64,000 bases of DNA from Pseudocercospora fijiensis CIRAD86 (Eukaryota; Ascomycota; Dothideomycetes; Mycosphaerellales; Mycosphaerellaceae). Of the stretch, positions 1 to 11,639 are shown piece after piece. Each line of letters opens with the position of its first letter. The stretch's first letter is position 1. The stretch covers positions 2,645,337 to 2,709,336 of the forward strand of contig NW_006921532.1 in assembly GCF_000340215.1 (NCBI RefSeq). The letters run 5' to 3'. A model generated the notes under the pieces. That model did no database searches, was not told the DNA's origin, and saw only the letters and a program-made list of their open reading frames with translations. Both the position numbers and the translations under genes were made by a program.

Positions 1-918
1 AGGCGGTTCTTTCAGTGCTAACAAGGCATTGGAAGTGCTAATTCCCGCTACAGAGGAATGAGCATTAGTGCCAGGCTGACCAGGTGCGCGTGGCCCGCGA
101 GGCTTTGGAGTCTTCCTGTCCGCATCTCTATCCTCCTTACGTGCACCTTCCTTCTTCTCCTTCTCCGATCTGGGTGGCTTCGGAGTACGTGATCTGGGGC
201 GAGGTGTTGCGCCCTTCTTCCTTTCCACGGTCTCTGGAGCAGGCTCTTCTAGTAATGGTGGAGAAGGTCGTGGTGAACTCCAGACCGACTCACTTGCAGG
301 CGCATTAGGGTCTGGCGGAGGCAGCACCTCACCCGGCACCATGATCTTCCTCCCCTTCAGCTTACTTGCTGCCTTATCCTGAACACGGCGTGACTGCTTC
401 TCTGGTATCTTGCCATCGTCGGCTCGCGTGCTCATGCGGCGCTCCCGCTTCAGATTCGGAGAGGTGAGCGCCTGCTGTTCTGGCGTAGGATCGCGTGATG
501 GTGGCTTTGGCTGTGCCTTGAGTTTCTCTGCCACGATGTCCAGACGCTTGGCTTCTCTCTGACATTCATCGTCTAGTCTCACAGCTTCCTCAACAGACAT
601 GCGACATGCGGATTCGGCCTCTTCCAGCGCCAGGCTGATGTCGCGTCGCAACTTGACAGGGTCTGGACGGGCATGCTTGATGCTGGGAAGCGTGCTGTAG
701 GCTGTGGCATTCTCATGTACAGACCTGATGGCGGCTTCTGCTTTGGCGCGTTGCTCGTGGACCAGGGTCAGGGCACGCGTCAAATGCGAGGGAAAGTGCT
801 CGGTGTAGGCGAGGAAGTCGGAGAGCGTTGCTTGGATATCGGGGTCGCTGGGCGGCTGTCGACTGAGGGAGCGGAAGTCTTGGTCGACAGCCGGTAACGT
901 GATGGCCGTCGAGGCCAT
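1..918 (-). CDS. ING-family (Yng2/Pho23-like) chromatin protein, 3' part outside window
   Basis: An open minus-strand frame starts at ATG 918 and runs 306 codons off the left edge with no stop. Residues about 17-125 resemble the N-terminal histone-binding coiled coil of inhibitor-of-growth proteins: an SDFLAYTEHFPSHLTRAL segment, then VHENATAYSTLPS, a basic RPDPVKLRRDIS stretch and the PKPPSRDPTP linker common in fungal members. The rest is disordered and basic, rich in Pro, Lys and Arg. In the family a C-terminal PHD finger reads H3K4 methylation and the protein is part of NuA4, Rpd3 or NuA3-type acetylase/deacetylase complexes; that finger would lie outside the window, so which paralogue this is cannot be decided. 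No intron is needed within the visible part. The ATG sits in a CCACC run, a favourable start context. It is divergent from the next gene. Confidence 0.75.
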   Translation of the reverse strand, partial: MASTAITLPAVDQDFRSLSRQPPSDPDIQATLSDFLAYTEHFPSHLTRALTLVHEQRAKAEAAIRSVHENATAYSTLPSIKHARPDPVKLRRDISLALEEAESACRMSVEEAVRLDDECQREAKRLDIVAEKLKAQPKPPSRDPTPEQQALTSPNLKRERRMSTRADDGKIPEKQSRRVQDKAASKLKGRKIMVPGEVLPPPDPNAPASESVWSSPRPSPPLLEEPAPETVERKKGATPRPRSRTPKPPRSEKEKKEGARKEDRDADRKTPKPRGPRAPGQPGTNAHSSVAGISTSNALLALKEPP

Positions 919-1390
919 GGTGGTGGTGGTGGTTGACAGTTGTTATCGTGGTTCGATCTTCAGGAGCGGCGAGGATGCTATGAATTTTTGGCGGGCAACC
1001 GTATTAATCGCGCTGGTTTGAGGGCGACGATGGCATTCGCACGCGACTGTACTGTAGTGGCTAGCAATCATTTGGGATCGTGTCTCGTGTCGTGTCGTCG
1101 CGTCGTGCATGTGATGGTGGATCCTTCGTGTCGCATACCACGGGGTCTGAAAGCTTGGACCATCCGTTCGCACATTCCTCCGCAGCACGCCAAAGCCAAA
1201 GCTTTCGGGGAAACGAAACGAAAAGGAGGGACAGCCGAATGATGGAAACATATTCGATCGCCGTCTTCTTCTTCGTCTTCTGCTTGCTCCTTGGCATTAG
1301 CTGGAGTGCGAGCATTGTAGCCCGCTTCTACCCACAACTCGACCAGCCGGAGCGGAAGTCGGCAGCAGACGCTAGAAATACACGTTCAGC
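919..1390. promoter_or_regulatory. Divergent intergenic region
   Basis: This 472-bp stretch separates two divergent starts (918 minus, 1391 plus) and must hold both promoters and 5' UTRs. Short overlapping frames exist on both strands but none shows a recognisable domain. I see no convincing TATA box or repeat. Confidence 0.5.
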
Positions 1391-2065
1391 ATGAGCATGA
1401 GCACAGGCAACGCGCCTACAGCAGGTGCTCCCACCCCACCGCAGGAAGAACAACCGAATGGCGCATATGCCAGCTATGTACCGCACGATCTCAAATACCA
1501 TGCCGACTTCGAAGATTCGCTCATGCAACCTGTTCTCAACGGACCATCAAATCAGGATGGCATACGCGTCATACCAGAAGGCAGTGCAGATATTCCAGTG
1601 GAAGGCGTTTCGGTACGTGCCCAGGACATATCTATTGAAAGCCTCCCTAGCATCAGCGAAGAGGAACTGCCACTGCCGCTCGATGACCCACGGCGTCAAT
1701 TCGCCAGTCCTGTGCCTGGAATTAAGCTCACGCATCCTGGGGGCTATCTAGAAGGCGGGCCAGGGCTAGACCCGGACATGGACACCTTTGCAGAGGACTT
1801 CTTTGACAGAAATAGGCATGTTACCACGTCAGAGGATATGCGCGCTGCCATTCAGAGAGAGATTGACGAGAATAAGGAACTGCTGCAGGAAAGACTCCGG
1901 GCGCGGCAGGAGGCCAAGGAAAAGAATGAGCGAATCGAGAAGGAGTTGAAGCTTATGCAGGAGGAGCACGAGATGGAGCGAAAGGTGAACAAGAGGATGG
2001 CAGAGAGTCGAAAGGCGAAGAAGGAGGCCAAGGAACGGCGCAGGGCGGAGAGGGAAGGAGGCTGA
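1391..2065 (+). CDS. Conserved-looking hypothetical protein with C-terminal coiled coil
   Basis: A single-exon frame of 224 residues begins MSMSTGNAP. The N-terminal two thirds is acidic and Pro/Ser-rich (disordered), with a PGGYLEGGPGLDPD patch around residues 115-128. Residues about 150-224 are a highly charged Glu/Lys/Arg helix with heptad-like spacing, very probably a coiled coil, ending in a basic KAKKEAKERRRAER tail that could bind nucleic acid or act as a nuclear signal. I do not recognise the family and assign no function. The second in-frame ATG two codons later is an equally possible start. No introns or signal peptide are visible. Confidence 0.65.
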   Translation: MSMSTGNAPTAGAPTPPQEEQPNGAYASYVPHDLKYHADFEDSLMQPVLNGPSNQDGIRVIPEGSADIPVEGVSVRAQDISIESLPSISEEELPLPLDDPRRQFASPVPGIKLTHPGGYLEGGPGLDPDMDTFAEDFFDRNRHVTTSEDMRAAIQREIDENKELLQERLRARQEAKEKNERIEKELKLMQEEHEMERKVNKRMAESRKAKKEAKERRRAEREGG

Positions 2066-3278
2066 GCAATCGCTGAGGAATCGTCGCACAGTCTTTCTTG
2101 TCACCCGCTGTGAGCCTGCTTCTGACTTGGCAGATTATTCCACGAGTCTACTGGACTATCCAAGCTGCAAGAATGTGCTCCAGGAACTGCTGGAGTTACG
2201 GCTGCGGATACTGTTTGGACGATCTACTTCGCAAAGCTCCACCAGCGCCCCAGCTATTCCAGCCTTGACTTCATGGTCGAGCACGCCGACCAGCGGCGGC
2301 ATCTCGAATAGTAACATGTTAGCAACGAGCGGCAATGAATCGTCGCATGGTCTCGCAGTTGGAGCTGCTGTAGGCATTGGTGTGAGTAAATTCGTCGCGC
2401 TAAGATTATGCGCTGCCCTCATCTGGCTTCTACTCACGATACCGAAGAGATGTTGGACGACTGTGTCACAGCCGATCGCGGATGTGAGCCAGAAATTTGA
2501 TGAAAACCCTCCAATTGATCGCCCTCAAGTCAAAAGAGCCGAGTTGAGCGATGATAGCGCCGTTCGTGAAACTGGTGGCAAGCATATGCCTTTCGAAGCA
2601 GATCAGGCTCATATACAGTAGAACCATTCTTTGAGAACCGAGCTATGACCTTCAAGAGATCAGTTCATGTCATCATACTTGATGAATGATGATCAAGAAG
2701 GCTGTCACTCCAAATGCCAAGTGTGAAATCAGCCTACTGTGTCTCACACGGTGACCTTGGCTGCTCCTACTCGGCGGAGTCATGCCTCGCACTCTCGATA
2801 TTTTGCGACGTAACGCCTCTCGATCACATAAGAACATCGATTGAATTTCAATTGGCATTCATTCAAATAGTCCGCAATCATCATACTTCGTGTCGTATCC
2901 ACAAAAAAAATCCTAGATGAGAATTCGATTGGCACCGTTCTCACTCAGCTCAAGACTTGTTCTATTGAGAACTTCAACCTCATGTCACCTTCTTCTATCA
3001 CAAATTTATTCGGGACCATCTCATCAAGACACCTCAGGGACGTAGTCTCGAGAGCAATTCGTTCAAGACGCGGTCTTCATTGCCACAGAACGTTGGACAA
3101 TGTTCCCAAACGGCGTCCGATTCCCGCCGCCTCCAACTCCGCCGAGTTCTTTTCGTACCTATGGAAATGGCAGTGCGCTGGTGCCAGCCCTTGCTTTCGC
3201 AGCCAGTCACTTCACTTTTCAGAGAGCCCAACTTCTTTCAAACAGCCATCTCATGTTCCACATTTTGAACAACAATAA
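2066..3278. other. Intergenic region, no convincing gene
   Basis: The longest plus frame (2127-2621) has no ATG near its start and may be an unassigned exon with one hydrophobic stretch (around 2380-2450) or chance. A branch-like CTTCTGAC followed by TTGGCAG lies near 2120-2132. I found no donor that joins it in frame to the upstream gene. Nothing else is supported. Confidence 0.4.
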
Positions 3279-3428
3279 GTGAAAGATAAGTGAAAGATAA
3301 GTGAAAGATAAGTGAAAGATAAGTGAAAGATAAGTGAAAGATAAGTGAAAGATAAGTGAAAGATAAGTGAAAGATAAGTGAAAGATAAGTGAAAGATAAG
3401 TGAAAGATAAGTAAAAGATAAGTAAAAG
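3279..3428 (+). repeat. 11-bp minisatellite, block A (GATAAGTGAAA)
   Basis: About twelve nearly perfect head-to-tail copies of the 11-bp unit GATAAGTGAAA are followed by about two copies in which GTG has become GTA. The purines lie on the plus strand. Frames across it on the minus strand are low-complexity Leu/Phe/Tyr/Ser and are not genes. Confidence 0.95.
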
Positions 3429-3465
3429 ATACGCAAAAAATACTAGTAGGTAAAAGACAAGCAAA

Positions 3466-3840
3466 AGATAAATAAAAGATAAATAAATTATAAAAGATAA
3501 ATAAAAGATAAATAAAAGATAAATAAAAGATAAATAAAAGATAAATAAAAGATAAATAAAAGATAAATAAAAGATAAATAAAAGATAAATAAAAGATAAA
3601 TAAAAGATAAATAAAAGATAAATAAAAGATAAATAAAAGATAAATAAAAGATAAATAAAAGATAAATAAAAGATAAATAAAAGATAAATAAAAGATAAAT
3701 AAAAGATAAATAAAAGATAAATAAAAGATAAATAAAAGATAAATAAAAGATAAATAAAAGATAAATAAAAGATAAATAAAAGATAAATAAAAGATAAATA
3801 AAAGATAAATCGGAGATAGATAAAAGATAAATAGGAGATA
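3466..3840 (+). repeat. 11-bp minisatellite, block B (GATAAATAAAA)
   Basis: About thirty copies of GATAAATAAAA run head to tail from about 3466 to 3812, then decay into GATAGATAAAA/GGAGATA variants and A-rich sequence to about 3900. The unit is the same length as block A and differs by two G-to-A changes. A short degenerate stretch (3429-3465) links the blocks. Confidence 0.95.
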
Positions 3841-4086
3841 GATAAAAAAAATAAATAAAAAATGGAGTAAAAAATAAAATAAAGATAAAATAATACAAAA
3901 AAAAAACTACAAAGCTTCGCTCGCAGTCTCTAGCATTAACAAGGGCTCATTCCATGCTTCCAATATTGATATCCTTACTGCTCAGTCCACAATACCTTGT
4001 TCAAGTACACCGGCCTAGCTTCCTCGCCTGCGAGTAAATTCCATCCTACTATCCCCTCAAGCATGCACAATCGGCTACATTGACAT

Positions 4087-7053
4087 TTAAATCCCGTCCA
4101 GCCGACTCGGCTTCGCAGCCAGAATTCTAGCCTCCTCCTTCAAAGCTTCCAGAATCAACCCTCTCACCCTTCTTGGCTCCAAATAATACACGCCTTTGAG
4201 ACAACCTTCGAGCGGATGAAAAAGTCGGGCACTACACATCTCAGCATTCTCCACCACATCCACGCCAAAATGCCCGGACCTCAGGTGGAATCTGAAAAGA
4301 GCGATGGAGAAGTAATGGGTTGTGGCGATCTTATGATTCATGAATGAGTAGCGACATACCCACCAGGAACCATGAACGTTTACGACTTCTGAATACCCGA
4401 TCTGGAGGTTCTTGAGACACTTTCGAGTTGTTTTGATTAGCCAGAAGAGATCGGCGTGGGCGACGGAAGATCTGGTGAGACGGCGTGGTAGCGTATTGAT
4501 TGCATCAGGACTGCTCGAGAAGATCTTATGCATATCGCAGCCTTCGTATGTGAGAAGTCTGCCTCGCTGGACGTTGGCGATTGAGAAGAACGGGTCGTAA
4601 GGTAATGGCCATGACGATTTTGGATCAAATGAGGTAACGCTAATCTCAAACGCAAAGCCTTGGAGATATTCTGGGGGTAAGCTGTCGACGTGATTGCTGC
4701 TTTCCACTTCCAGGCAGCTCGCGCGAGAGCCGTGGCGGGCGAGTTTGATGGAGTCGTGCATGCTTCCTAGATTGGTGTCGATGTGTGCATTTTTGTCCAG
4801 ACAGGCTTTGATTGCCTCTTGTGAGATGATGGACTCATCGAGCAATCCCTTAGAATCGTGGTGTGTTATTGAAGATTGATACACTTTTGCAGAACCCAGC
4901 TGCGGTGTGTCGAGTTGCACTGCATCTTGCTCAGCCAGGAGCATACGGCGTGAAGGCATCCCAGACACTTTCTTTTCGCTCCTTGAAGGAATCTGAGCAG
5001 CGATGGCGTATGCTAGCGCGGCATCGGATCTGCGATTCTGCATGGCATAGAGATCTCCAAGCCAGTATGCAGCGGCACGATCGCCATCGTCTAGGTCGGC
5101 GATTCTTTGAATAGGTTTCCTCAGCACGGTGATCAATCGTTCGATGGCATCGTCCCATTGGCCTCGGAAGCTCGAACAGATTGCAAGTAGGTGCTTGACT
5201 CTGCGGATACGATTTGCGTCGTGGAGATCTTGCATGGCTCGAAGATGCTCGAGCAGGTACAGCTCGGCCCTGTCCCAGTCGCGTCGATTCCAAAGATGAG
5301 CAATTGCTTGAACTCGCTCATAGTCTATCAAATATGGCACATCCTTTCTTCTTGGAAGCGTGCTCGGCTGAACCCTCAGGCCATCTTTTGAAATCCAGGC
5401 CACATGCTGTTCAGCCAATGACTTTCGTTGTCGTGTGTCAGCCTTGCGTGGAGCTGTCTGCTCATCCTGCGTTTCATGGCTGATCTTCTGCAAGTGTACA
5501 GCGGCTTCATCGAGATGTCTCTTCGGACCTTCGCGAACTTGAGCAATGTTATTGGCACTGGTCTTTTTACGCCTCAGCCAAGAATTTTTGATCTCGCGAA
5601 AGGCTAATTTTCTGGATCGACATTCAGTCAGGTCGCGGATCGGCGACTCGCCTTCGTCTTGACAAGATGATGGCCGTGGGCTGCTCGAGTGCGGTTTGCT
5701 CGAGTGCTCGCTCCCCGTAGCGACCGCATGGTCACAAGCACTATTTCTAGTACAAGACAATGAAGTAACATCGCCCAATGGATCTTCAAGCTTCCCTCCG
5801 TCCAGCATAGTGCGATGGCCGGCTGAAGCTACGACAATTGTTGCTAGCGATACAGCCTGCTCATCTCGCAGCTTCGTGGTACGGGGCTCGACCAAGCTAT
5901 CCGTTGTCGAGTGCATAGATCCATCACGACTACTAGATGTCGAAGGCGTTTGGTCATCCCCAGCTTCAGGCGCTGTTCGTTTTCGTGGTAGAGCTGCAGG
6001 CGACGGAGGTATGAGCGGCGGCGTGCAATCACTGTAGCGGTATCAACAGGCATGATTCAGTGACCGTCCCATGCTCTTTGTCACTTACCATTTCGCACTC
6101 GTGCTGGTTGATGCTTGGTCAGTACTTGCTTGGCCAGTACTTGCTTGATCAGTACTGGAACCAGAAGTCGATACATTCTTTTCCAATTCTGCGCCAGTGC
6201 TGCAAGCAGGTGCTTCTGCTGTTGGCTGTACGGCCACTTGGTTGCTGTCCGGCGTATCGGTATTGAGGACATCGCGCGATTCTCCATCATGTGCTTCTTC
6301 TTCCGTCTTATCCCGATCCGCGTCTGAGTCTGAATCGATCTGTGATCTGGCGTCCCTGAATGACCAATTTGATGAAGAAGTTGGAGAGTGAGCCAGTGGG
6401 CTTTCTGGAAAGTCATCATCATCTGTAGCTAGAATCTGCTTGCAAGCATCGATAAACGGTAGGGAAAGCGGGTCTGGACTAGTAGGAATTGAATGCCAGC
6501 TACCCGCCGTGCTAATGCTCTTCAAGCTGGAAGAACAGGCTTCGTTTCGAGGACACTTCCTGAAAAATGTGGGCAGTGACACTTCCTTCTCTTCACTGAT
6601 AACCCGTATCGCCGGGATTGTCGCCGCGTACAATGAAGACGTTGAGGTGCTTTCAGCATCGTAAGCAGTTGATTTTGCCTCCGAACAGGCACTGTCGGTG
6701 CATGTGGTTCCTGTGCTGCATGCTGACATTGGATGAAAGTCTGTTTTCTGGAGGATTTCGCTGCTTGATAGGTCTGAGCTGCTGTCCGTCTGAGCGGCAT
6801 ACTGCATTTTCTCAGCCATAGCCTTGTATGCTGATTGCAGATCTTCGGTCACACTTTCAATGTCCGTCCTGAATTTCCCGATAGCTGTCTCGTCAAGGCG
6901 CGCGCCAGGCAAGCACGTATAGGAAACAATCGCAACGTCCAGGCGTTCAAGTAACATTCGAGACATCACTAGAGGTCCTAATGGTACTATCATCTCAGGA
7001 TGTGATCTCAGCAAATCGACGACTGTCTCGAGAATATCGCGAAAGTAGTCCAT
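4087..7053 (-). CDS. Large hypothetical protein with TPR-like helical segment
   Basis: Two exons on the minus strand, 6089-7053 and 4087-6031, join across a 57-bp intron (donor GTAAGT, acceptor CTACAG) to give about 969 residues. The joint is supported because the frame stays open across 36 extra codons before the first Met of the downstream exon. The N-terminal exon is Ser/Thr/Asp-rich. It contains a small degenerate repeat of DQAST/GQAST units near residues 305-318, encoded by 15-bp direct repeats at about 6118-6160. The centre of exon 2 (about 4950-5310) has paired helices typical of a tetratricopeptide-like fold (WNRRDWDRAELYLLEHL, then WDDAIERLITVL and DAALAYAIA). The C-terminal 200 residues are globular but unrecognised. 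It may have a scaffold role; this is inference. An additional 5' exon in 7062-7409 cannot be excluded. Confidence 0.7.
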
Positions 7054-7786
7054 GCTGCCTTTCAGTAGCTGAAATGCATTTCTGGCGTCTCGGCCTGGAT
7101 TTCCGGTTTAGCATGTGGGTCCTCACAAGACCACATGAACATACAATTTCGAGAGACCTTGCGAACAAGGTTGTCGCAATCTTGCAATAAGATCGCATCT
7201 TTGCTTTCGTAGGACATCTGGCCTGCTGGACAACTCATGGCCGGAAGCGGTATAGAACGTAAGATTCTCGACCGCAGAGAGGAAGCTGACCGCTGAGATG
7301 TTCTGGTACGCCGGTATTCAATGATAGTCATTCTAGCTCTAGCGAGTCTGGACCTCGAGCCGTAAATCACCGTCTGCGTAAGCCCTGCAAGCACCCGCAC
7401 AGCAAACATCAGGTTGTGCTACAATTCCCAACGGCGTGCACGTAGGCTGCAGGCAGCGAATGTCCTAAGCTGTTCGCAGCGTCGTCATTCGTGGCAGTGT
7501 ACAAGTCGTTCCTGCTTGCTTGAGCGAGCACAACAGTATTGTGTCGAACAGGTGCCCCTGTACCAGTTTTGTTACATCCTTTCAAGGCCCTGCCAGTGCC
7601 CTCAGTGCTATAAGGTTCCCTTCCCTTGGTCTCATATCGCCGCAGAGTCCGACCTTCCCTCAAGGCGGAATAGGCGCTACCAACCGGGGTCAAACCAGAG
7701 CGATGGATTGGGCCCGTATTGTATTACAGCATCCCAACAACGCTCCACTGCCTCCAAAAAGTTCATCTAGGGTGCCGCGCTTGAAC
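7054..7786. other. Intergenic region
   Basis: This lies between the 3' end of the EFM7-like gene and the start of the TPR-like gene, both on the minus strand. A 115-codon minus frame (7062-7409) could be 5' UTR or an upstream exon. I tested a GTGAGG donor with the nearby acceptors and none kept frame with the Met at 7053. No other gene is visible. Confidence 0.4.
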
Positions 7787-8745
7787 TCATGGTTGCCTTC
7801 GCTTGAGCAACGCAATGACAAGCCATTTCTTGCGAGCAGTGGGATCTTCTCTACCACCGTCGCGTTCCCTAACCCACTCTCTCCGGCTGCCGTTAACATC
7901 TTCCTCATATATCTCTTCTACCTCCAGACCCTGGGAGACGGCTACATCGAAGAAGTTTGCCAGCTTTAGACGGCCAGTATGGAAACCCGCAATTGCTAGA
8001 ACTCTAGCATCTGGCGACGGATGCAGCATATGAATCATGCTGCGAGCCAAGTTTTCATGCTCATGAGGCATCCAATAGCAATCCGCTGCAATGATACACG
8101 TAAAGGAGTGTGCATTGTCTGTCGCGAACTTTGACGCCACATCCCCCCATATATACCCTTGGATCGTATATGAGCTGGGCGCACGTTGCGGAATAGCTGC
8201 CTCCACATTGCGCCTGATGCTGTTCAGTACTGTCTCCGCGGGATAATCAGACATGACGACCTAGACCAAATAAGCATCTGACATGTTCTATCGTGCTCAG
8301 CATGCTATACCTCTCGCGCACCTGCCAATATGGCCACTATCCCGTTCAAGCCGACGCCTGCAACATTAGCAAGAATCAGCCAGCTCTTTCACCTACATTC
8401 TTTTCGAAAGCATGCTATCCCACCTGCACCTAATTCGAGGACTCGCTCGCCCTTGACAGTCCACCTGGCGTCAGGTTCATTGCTGATCAGCTCAGCCATT
8501 TTGATGCCCGCATTCCACAGATAATGCGCAAAGAGCTGCCGATCCGCCTCTTGCTCCGGGTTTGCGGTTCTCAACTCGATGTCCCCAAAGCGCTGGCTCT
8601 TGTAGACAAGCACGCTCCGATCGTCGCCATGCATATCCCGCGTGTCGTCCGGGAAGATGAGTCCCGGGGCGCTCGCAAAGATGTCCTCCGGCTCTTCATC
8701 GTCGTCCGGTGCAATGGCCTGAATTAGATCAGTCAATGCTGCCAT
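7787..8745 (-). CDS. EFM7: Protein N-terminal/lysine methyltransferase EFM7 (NNT1-like)
   Basis: Three minus-strand exons, 8424-8745, 8311-8357 and 7787-8260, are separated by introns of 66 and 50 bp and give 280 residues, close to the fungal family length. Exon 1 has the family's YKSQRFGDIELRTANPE and QLFAHYLWNAG signatures. The splice across exon 2 restores the SAM-binding motif I (LELGAGVGLNG, about residues 103-113) and leads into AREVVMSDYPAETVLNSIRRN, the acidic post-motif. The enzyme is a seven-beta-strand methyltransferase; in yeast it methylates the N-terminus and nearby Lys of eEF1A and was first annotated as nicotinamide N-methyltransferase. It is soluble, presumably cytosolic. Without splicing, each piece looks like an unrelated short frame. 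Confidence 0.9.
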
Positions 8746-9105
8746 CTTTCTTGGCCCCAGCAGATGTCGTTGAACGGAGGCAGTTCATCTCAGCTTGAAG
8801 ATCCCAGAAGTCAATCTTCGAGAGTTTTGCCGGGCTCTACTAGCGCGAGAGGGCCCAAGCTCAAACAGTACCAGGCGGACCGCGGTGTTGGATGAGAGGC
8901 CAACTTTCGCTAAGTTAACACCAGACCCAGGCCGCAGGTCTTTAGAGATGCAGTGGTGCAGGCTGACAAGGCTCCGCTAACTGAAATGACACGGTTTCGC
9001 TACGCAAACTGACGCGACTTCGTTACGTGGAATGAATCGGCGACGCAACAACAATGCTCTGCATATGATGGATGCTAGTTGATTAGACGCAGCTATTCTA
9101 TATAT
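8746..9105. other. Intergenic region
   Basis: This is the promoter side of the EFM7-like gene and the 3' flank of the permease gene, both minus. I see no gene, repeat or RNA. Confidence 0.5.
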
Positions 9106-10876
9106 TTACATATCTTTGCGGACGTATTCGACAGGTCCGTCATACTCATGTCGACCGTGAATGAGATAGTATACCAATGCAAAGATGATCTGGGATATGA
9201 TTAGCAATGATCGATGATCAGATATAGACAAATCACCTACCACAACGCCATATACCAGCACAGCCCAGTTCATGGTGGCAGGATCTGGGTGTGGAAGTGG
9301 TGGGAAAAACAGGAACAGCCATGCTACAGCCAAGAAGCAGATACCGATTATGTTGGCGACATAGCCGAACTTGCCCAGATTGAATTGCGAGGCCGGAAAT
9401 TTCTCGCCGCGGAAGCGCTTTGCCAGTACTGTCGAGATGACGATGATGTAGCTGGTGAAAAGACCGGTGGCGGAGACCGACAAAATGATGTTGAAAGCCG
9501 TGACAGAGCCGATGATGATCAGAGCGACCAGGCAGGTGAATACCAGAGTAACGTACACCGAGTTAGCAGGGACACCACTGTCAGGTCGAACCTTGGACAG
9601 AAATCGGTGGAAAGGCAGTCCCTTGTCTCGTGCAAATGCGAACACCTGACGAGAGCTGGTCGTGACTTGGTTGACACCACAGAAGAAGTACATCACCGTC
9701 ATGATGATAACCAGGACGATGGTAGCTGCCTTGGATCCAGTAATGTTGTACATGACTGCAACCCATGGCTGTCCAGTGGAAGACACTAGGATGTCCTCGA
9801 GGTTATCTAGGTTGAACATGAATGTCACGGTGGTGACGAATCCGGTGATGTAGTTGATGATCGCAGCAGAGAACATTGCTCGCGGCAAGACACAGCTGGC
9901 GTCCTTGAGCTCCTCAGCAAGATGGACAGCAGAATCAGCACCGAGATACGTAGTCGCCGGTCCCACGATTCCGACCAGAGTTGCCAGACCAAGGTTTCCC
10001 CAATCATTGTCATCTCTGAAGTTGGTGAAGGTGACTTCGGCGTTTGCTCTTGGTCCCATAACCCACATAATCACCATGAATGCAACGAATCCAAAGACGT
10101 GTAGGGCGACAGCCAATCCTTCAAGAATCGGTAGCTTTCCGATGGCGAATGTGTTGAACGAGATTGAGGCGAGTGCGAAGGCCATGGTCATGAGCGCGCC
10201 GTGCCAACCCTGGATGACATAGCTCGAATCACAGACGGCGATAAGAGCAAGCACTTGCTGGGCTCCCACGTATGCGACTGTCGGCATAGAACATTGCCAT
10301 CCTAAAGCACAGAGCCATCCGACGGCATAACTCAGAGGCCGTTGTAGATGCGCAGGAGCGAATTCGGAGACCCAATGATACTGACCACCTGCAATGGGAG
10401 AATTGACAAGTCAGCAACAGTTGTATGTACAATTCCGTCATGGATTGTCCCACCAGACGTCGGCGCCATCGACGCGCACTCAGCCATCGACAGCATGACG
10501 AAGAACATTCCAAAGCAGACCACGAGGACAAGCCATATCGAGCCGGCAGTGCCACCATTCGAAAGCGAGAAGACCAGGGTTGTCAGGGAGAATTCCCAAG
10601 TGAGACCAAGAACGACCACAAATCCAACGATCGAGAAGAATCTGAATCGACGTTTGAGCTCCTGCTTCTTCCCCAGACGTCTCATATCCTTCTGATCTGT
10701 ACCATCGTCCTGTCAGAAATGCGATCTGCACGTGAAGTGCACGTGGGCGTCTCACCGTTCTGGGGATCATAGTTTCTTCCTGCCACTTGCCGAACATCAC
10801 TATCCTGATCGAAGCCCACACCGTGCACTCCAGCGTTCTTGTCCTTCGCACAGCTGTCCAGCGGAAGTTCCTGCAT
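9106..10876 (-). CDS. APC-superfamily permease (GABA/choline/amino-acid type)
   Basis: Four minus-strand exons, 10756-10876, 10454-10696, 9241-10388 and 9106-9189, give 531 residues. The introns are 59, 65 and 51 bp; the last is a multiple of three and reads through, but has a clean GTAGGT donor, TGCTAATC branch and CCCAG acceptor. About twelve hydrophobic segments follow a soluble N-terminus of about 60 residues. Signatures are the N-terminal LKRRFRFFSIVGF, the MAPTSGGQYHWVSEFAP segment of the first third, and an AVHLAEELKDAS loop. These match the fungal Uga4/Hnm1/Bio5 group, which carries GABA, choline or related amines across the plasma membrane with cation coupling. Substrate cannot be told from sequence. 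Confidence 0.88.
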
Positions 10877-11639
10877 CTTGAATAGGCGCGCGATGTAGCA
10901 TGCAATGCTATGCAGCCGCGGAATGAAAAGAAGGGAAATGCAAAGAGAAGTGTCAGAAGAGGAAGCGAGCTCTCGAGGAACAGTAACATCAAATCATCCT
11001 TCCAGAAGGACGTAGGCCGGCTTCGACGATCAACGAGCCGCTTCCCACGGGCTCTGCACGCACGGCAGTCCTGCCACGCTCGTAAGGGATGCTGCTGCGC
11101 GTGGCAGGGCCAACAACTCGGGGATCTCTCAGTCAAGACGTCTGCCTATCTGTTGCGGCGTTGAGGCAGACTGCCCGCTGTCCTGGTGAGAGTCGCCTCG
11201 CGACACTGCAACTGTCTTTGAGACCATCTTTGCAAGCTCTGATCCGGTCTTCGCAAGCTGCACTGCATCTTGGTAGGGCCACTTGGCGTCTTGCCGATCT
11301 TTGAATCGTGCGGCTCACGACGACCGCGGTCCGTATCTGTTTTTGAGTAGCGCAAAGTCACTCGGACACGAAACCGAGAGGAGTAGTCCCGAACTTTGCG
11401 TAGGAAGGAGTATGTAACCGTTCCAGCAGTCGCAATGGACGGTAGATTGAACGTGGTCCAGCGCGTGGGGGACCGGCTTGTGCTACGGAACAACCATAGA
11501 GCTCGGGCAGAATAATAATAATGGAGTCCGTGTAGCCATTTCACCTCACTTGCAGTTCAAGACCTCCAGTGGACGTCACTTCGTGTGTACGGGGACTTCC
11601 GGGCCGATAGGGTTCGGTGCAGTTTAGAGGCTAGAGACA

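Noticed and set aside
2127..2621. 164-codon plus-strand frame after the coiled-coil gene
   Set aside because: Its first codon is TTG, there is no ATG for about 60 codons, and no donor in the upstream gene joins it in phase.
3219..3898. Two minus-strand frames of 81 and 136 codons
   Set aside because: They are translations of the 11-bp minisatellite (Leu/Phe/Tyr/Ser low complexity). The 11-bp unit cycles all three frames and none shows a stop.
7062..7409. Possible 5' exon of the TPR-like gene
   Set aside because: Sequence from 7062 to about 7200 looks partly coding, but no donor/acceptor pair that I tested keeps frame with the Met at 7053.
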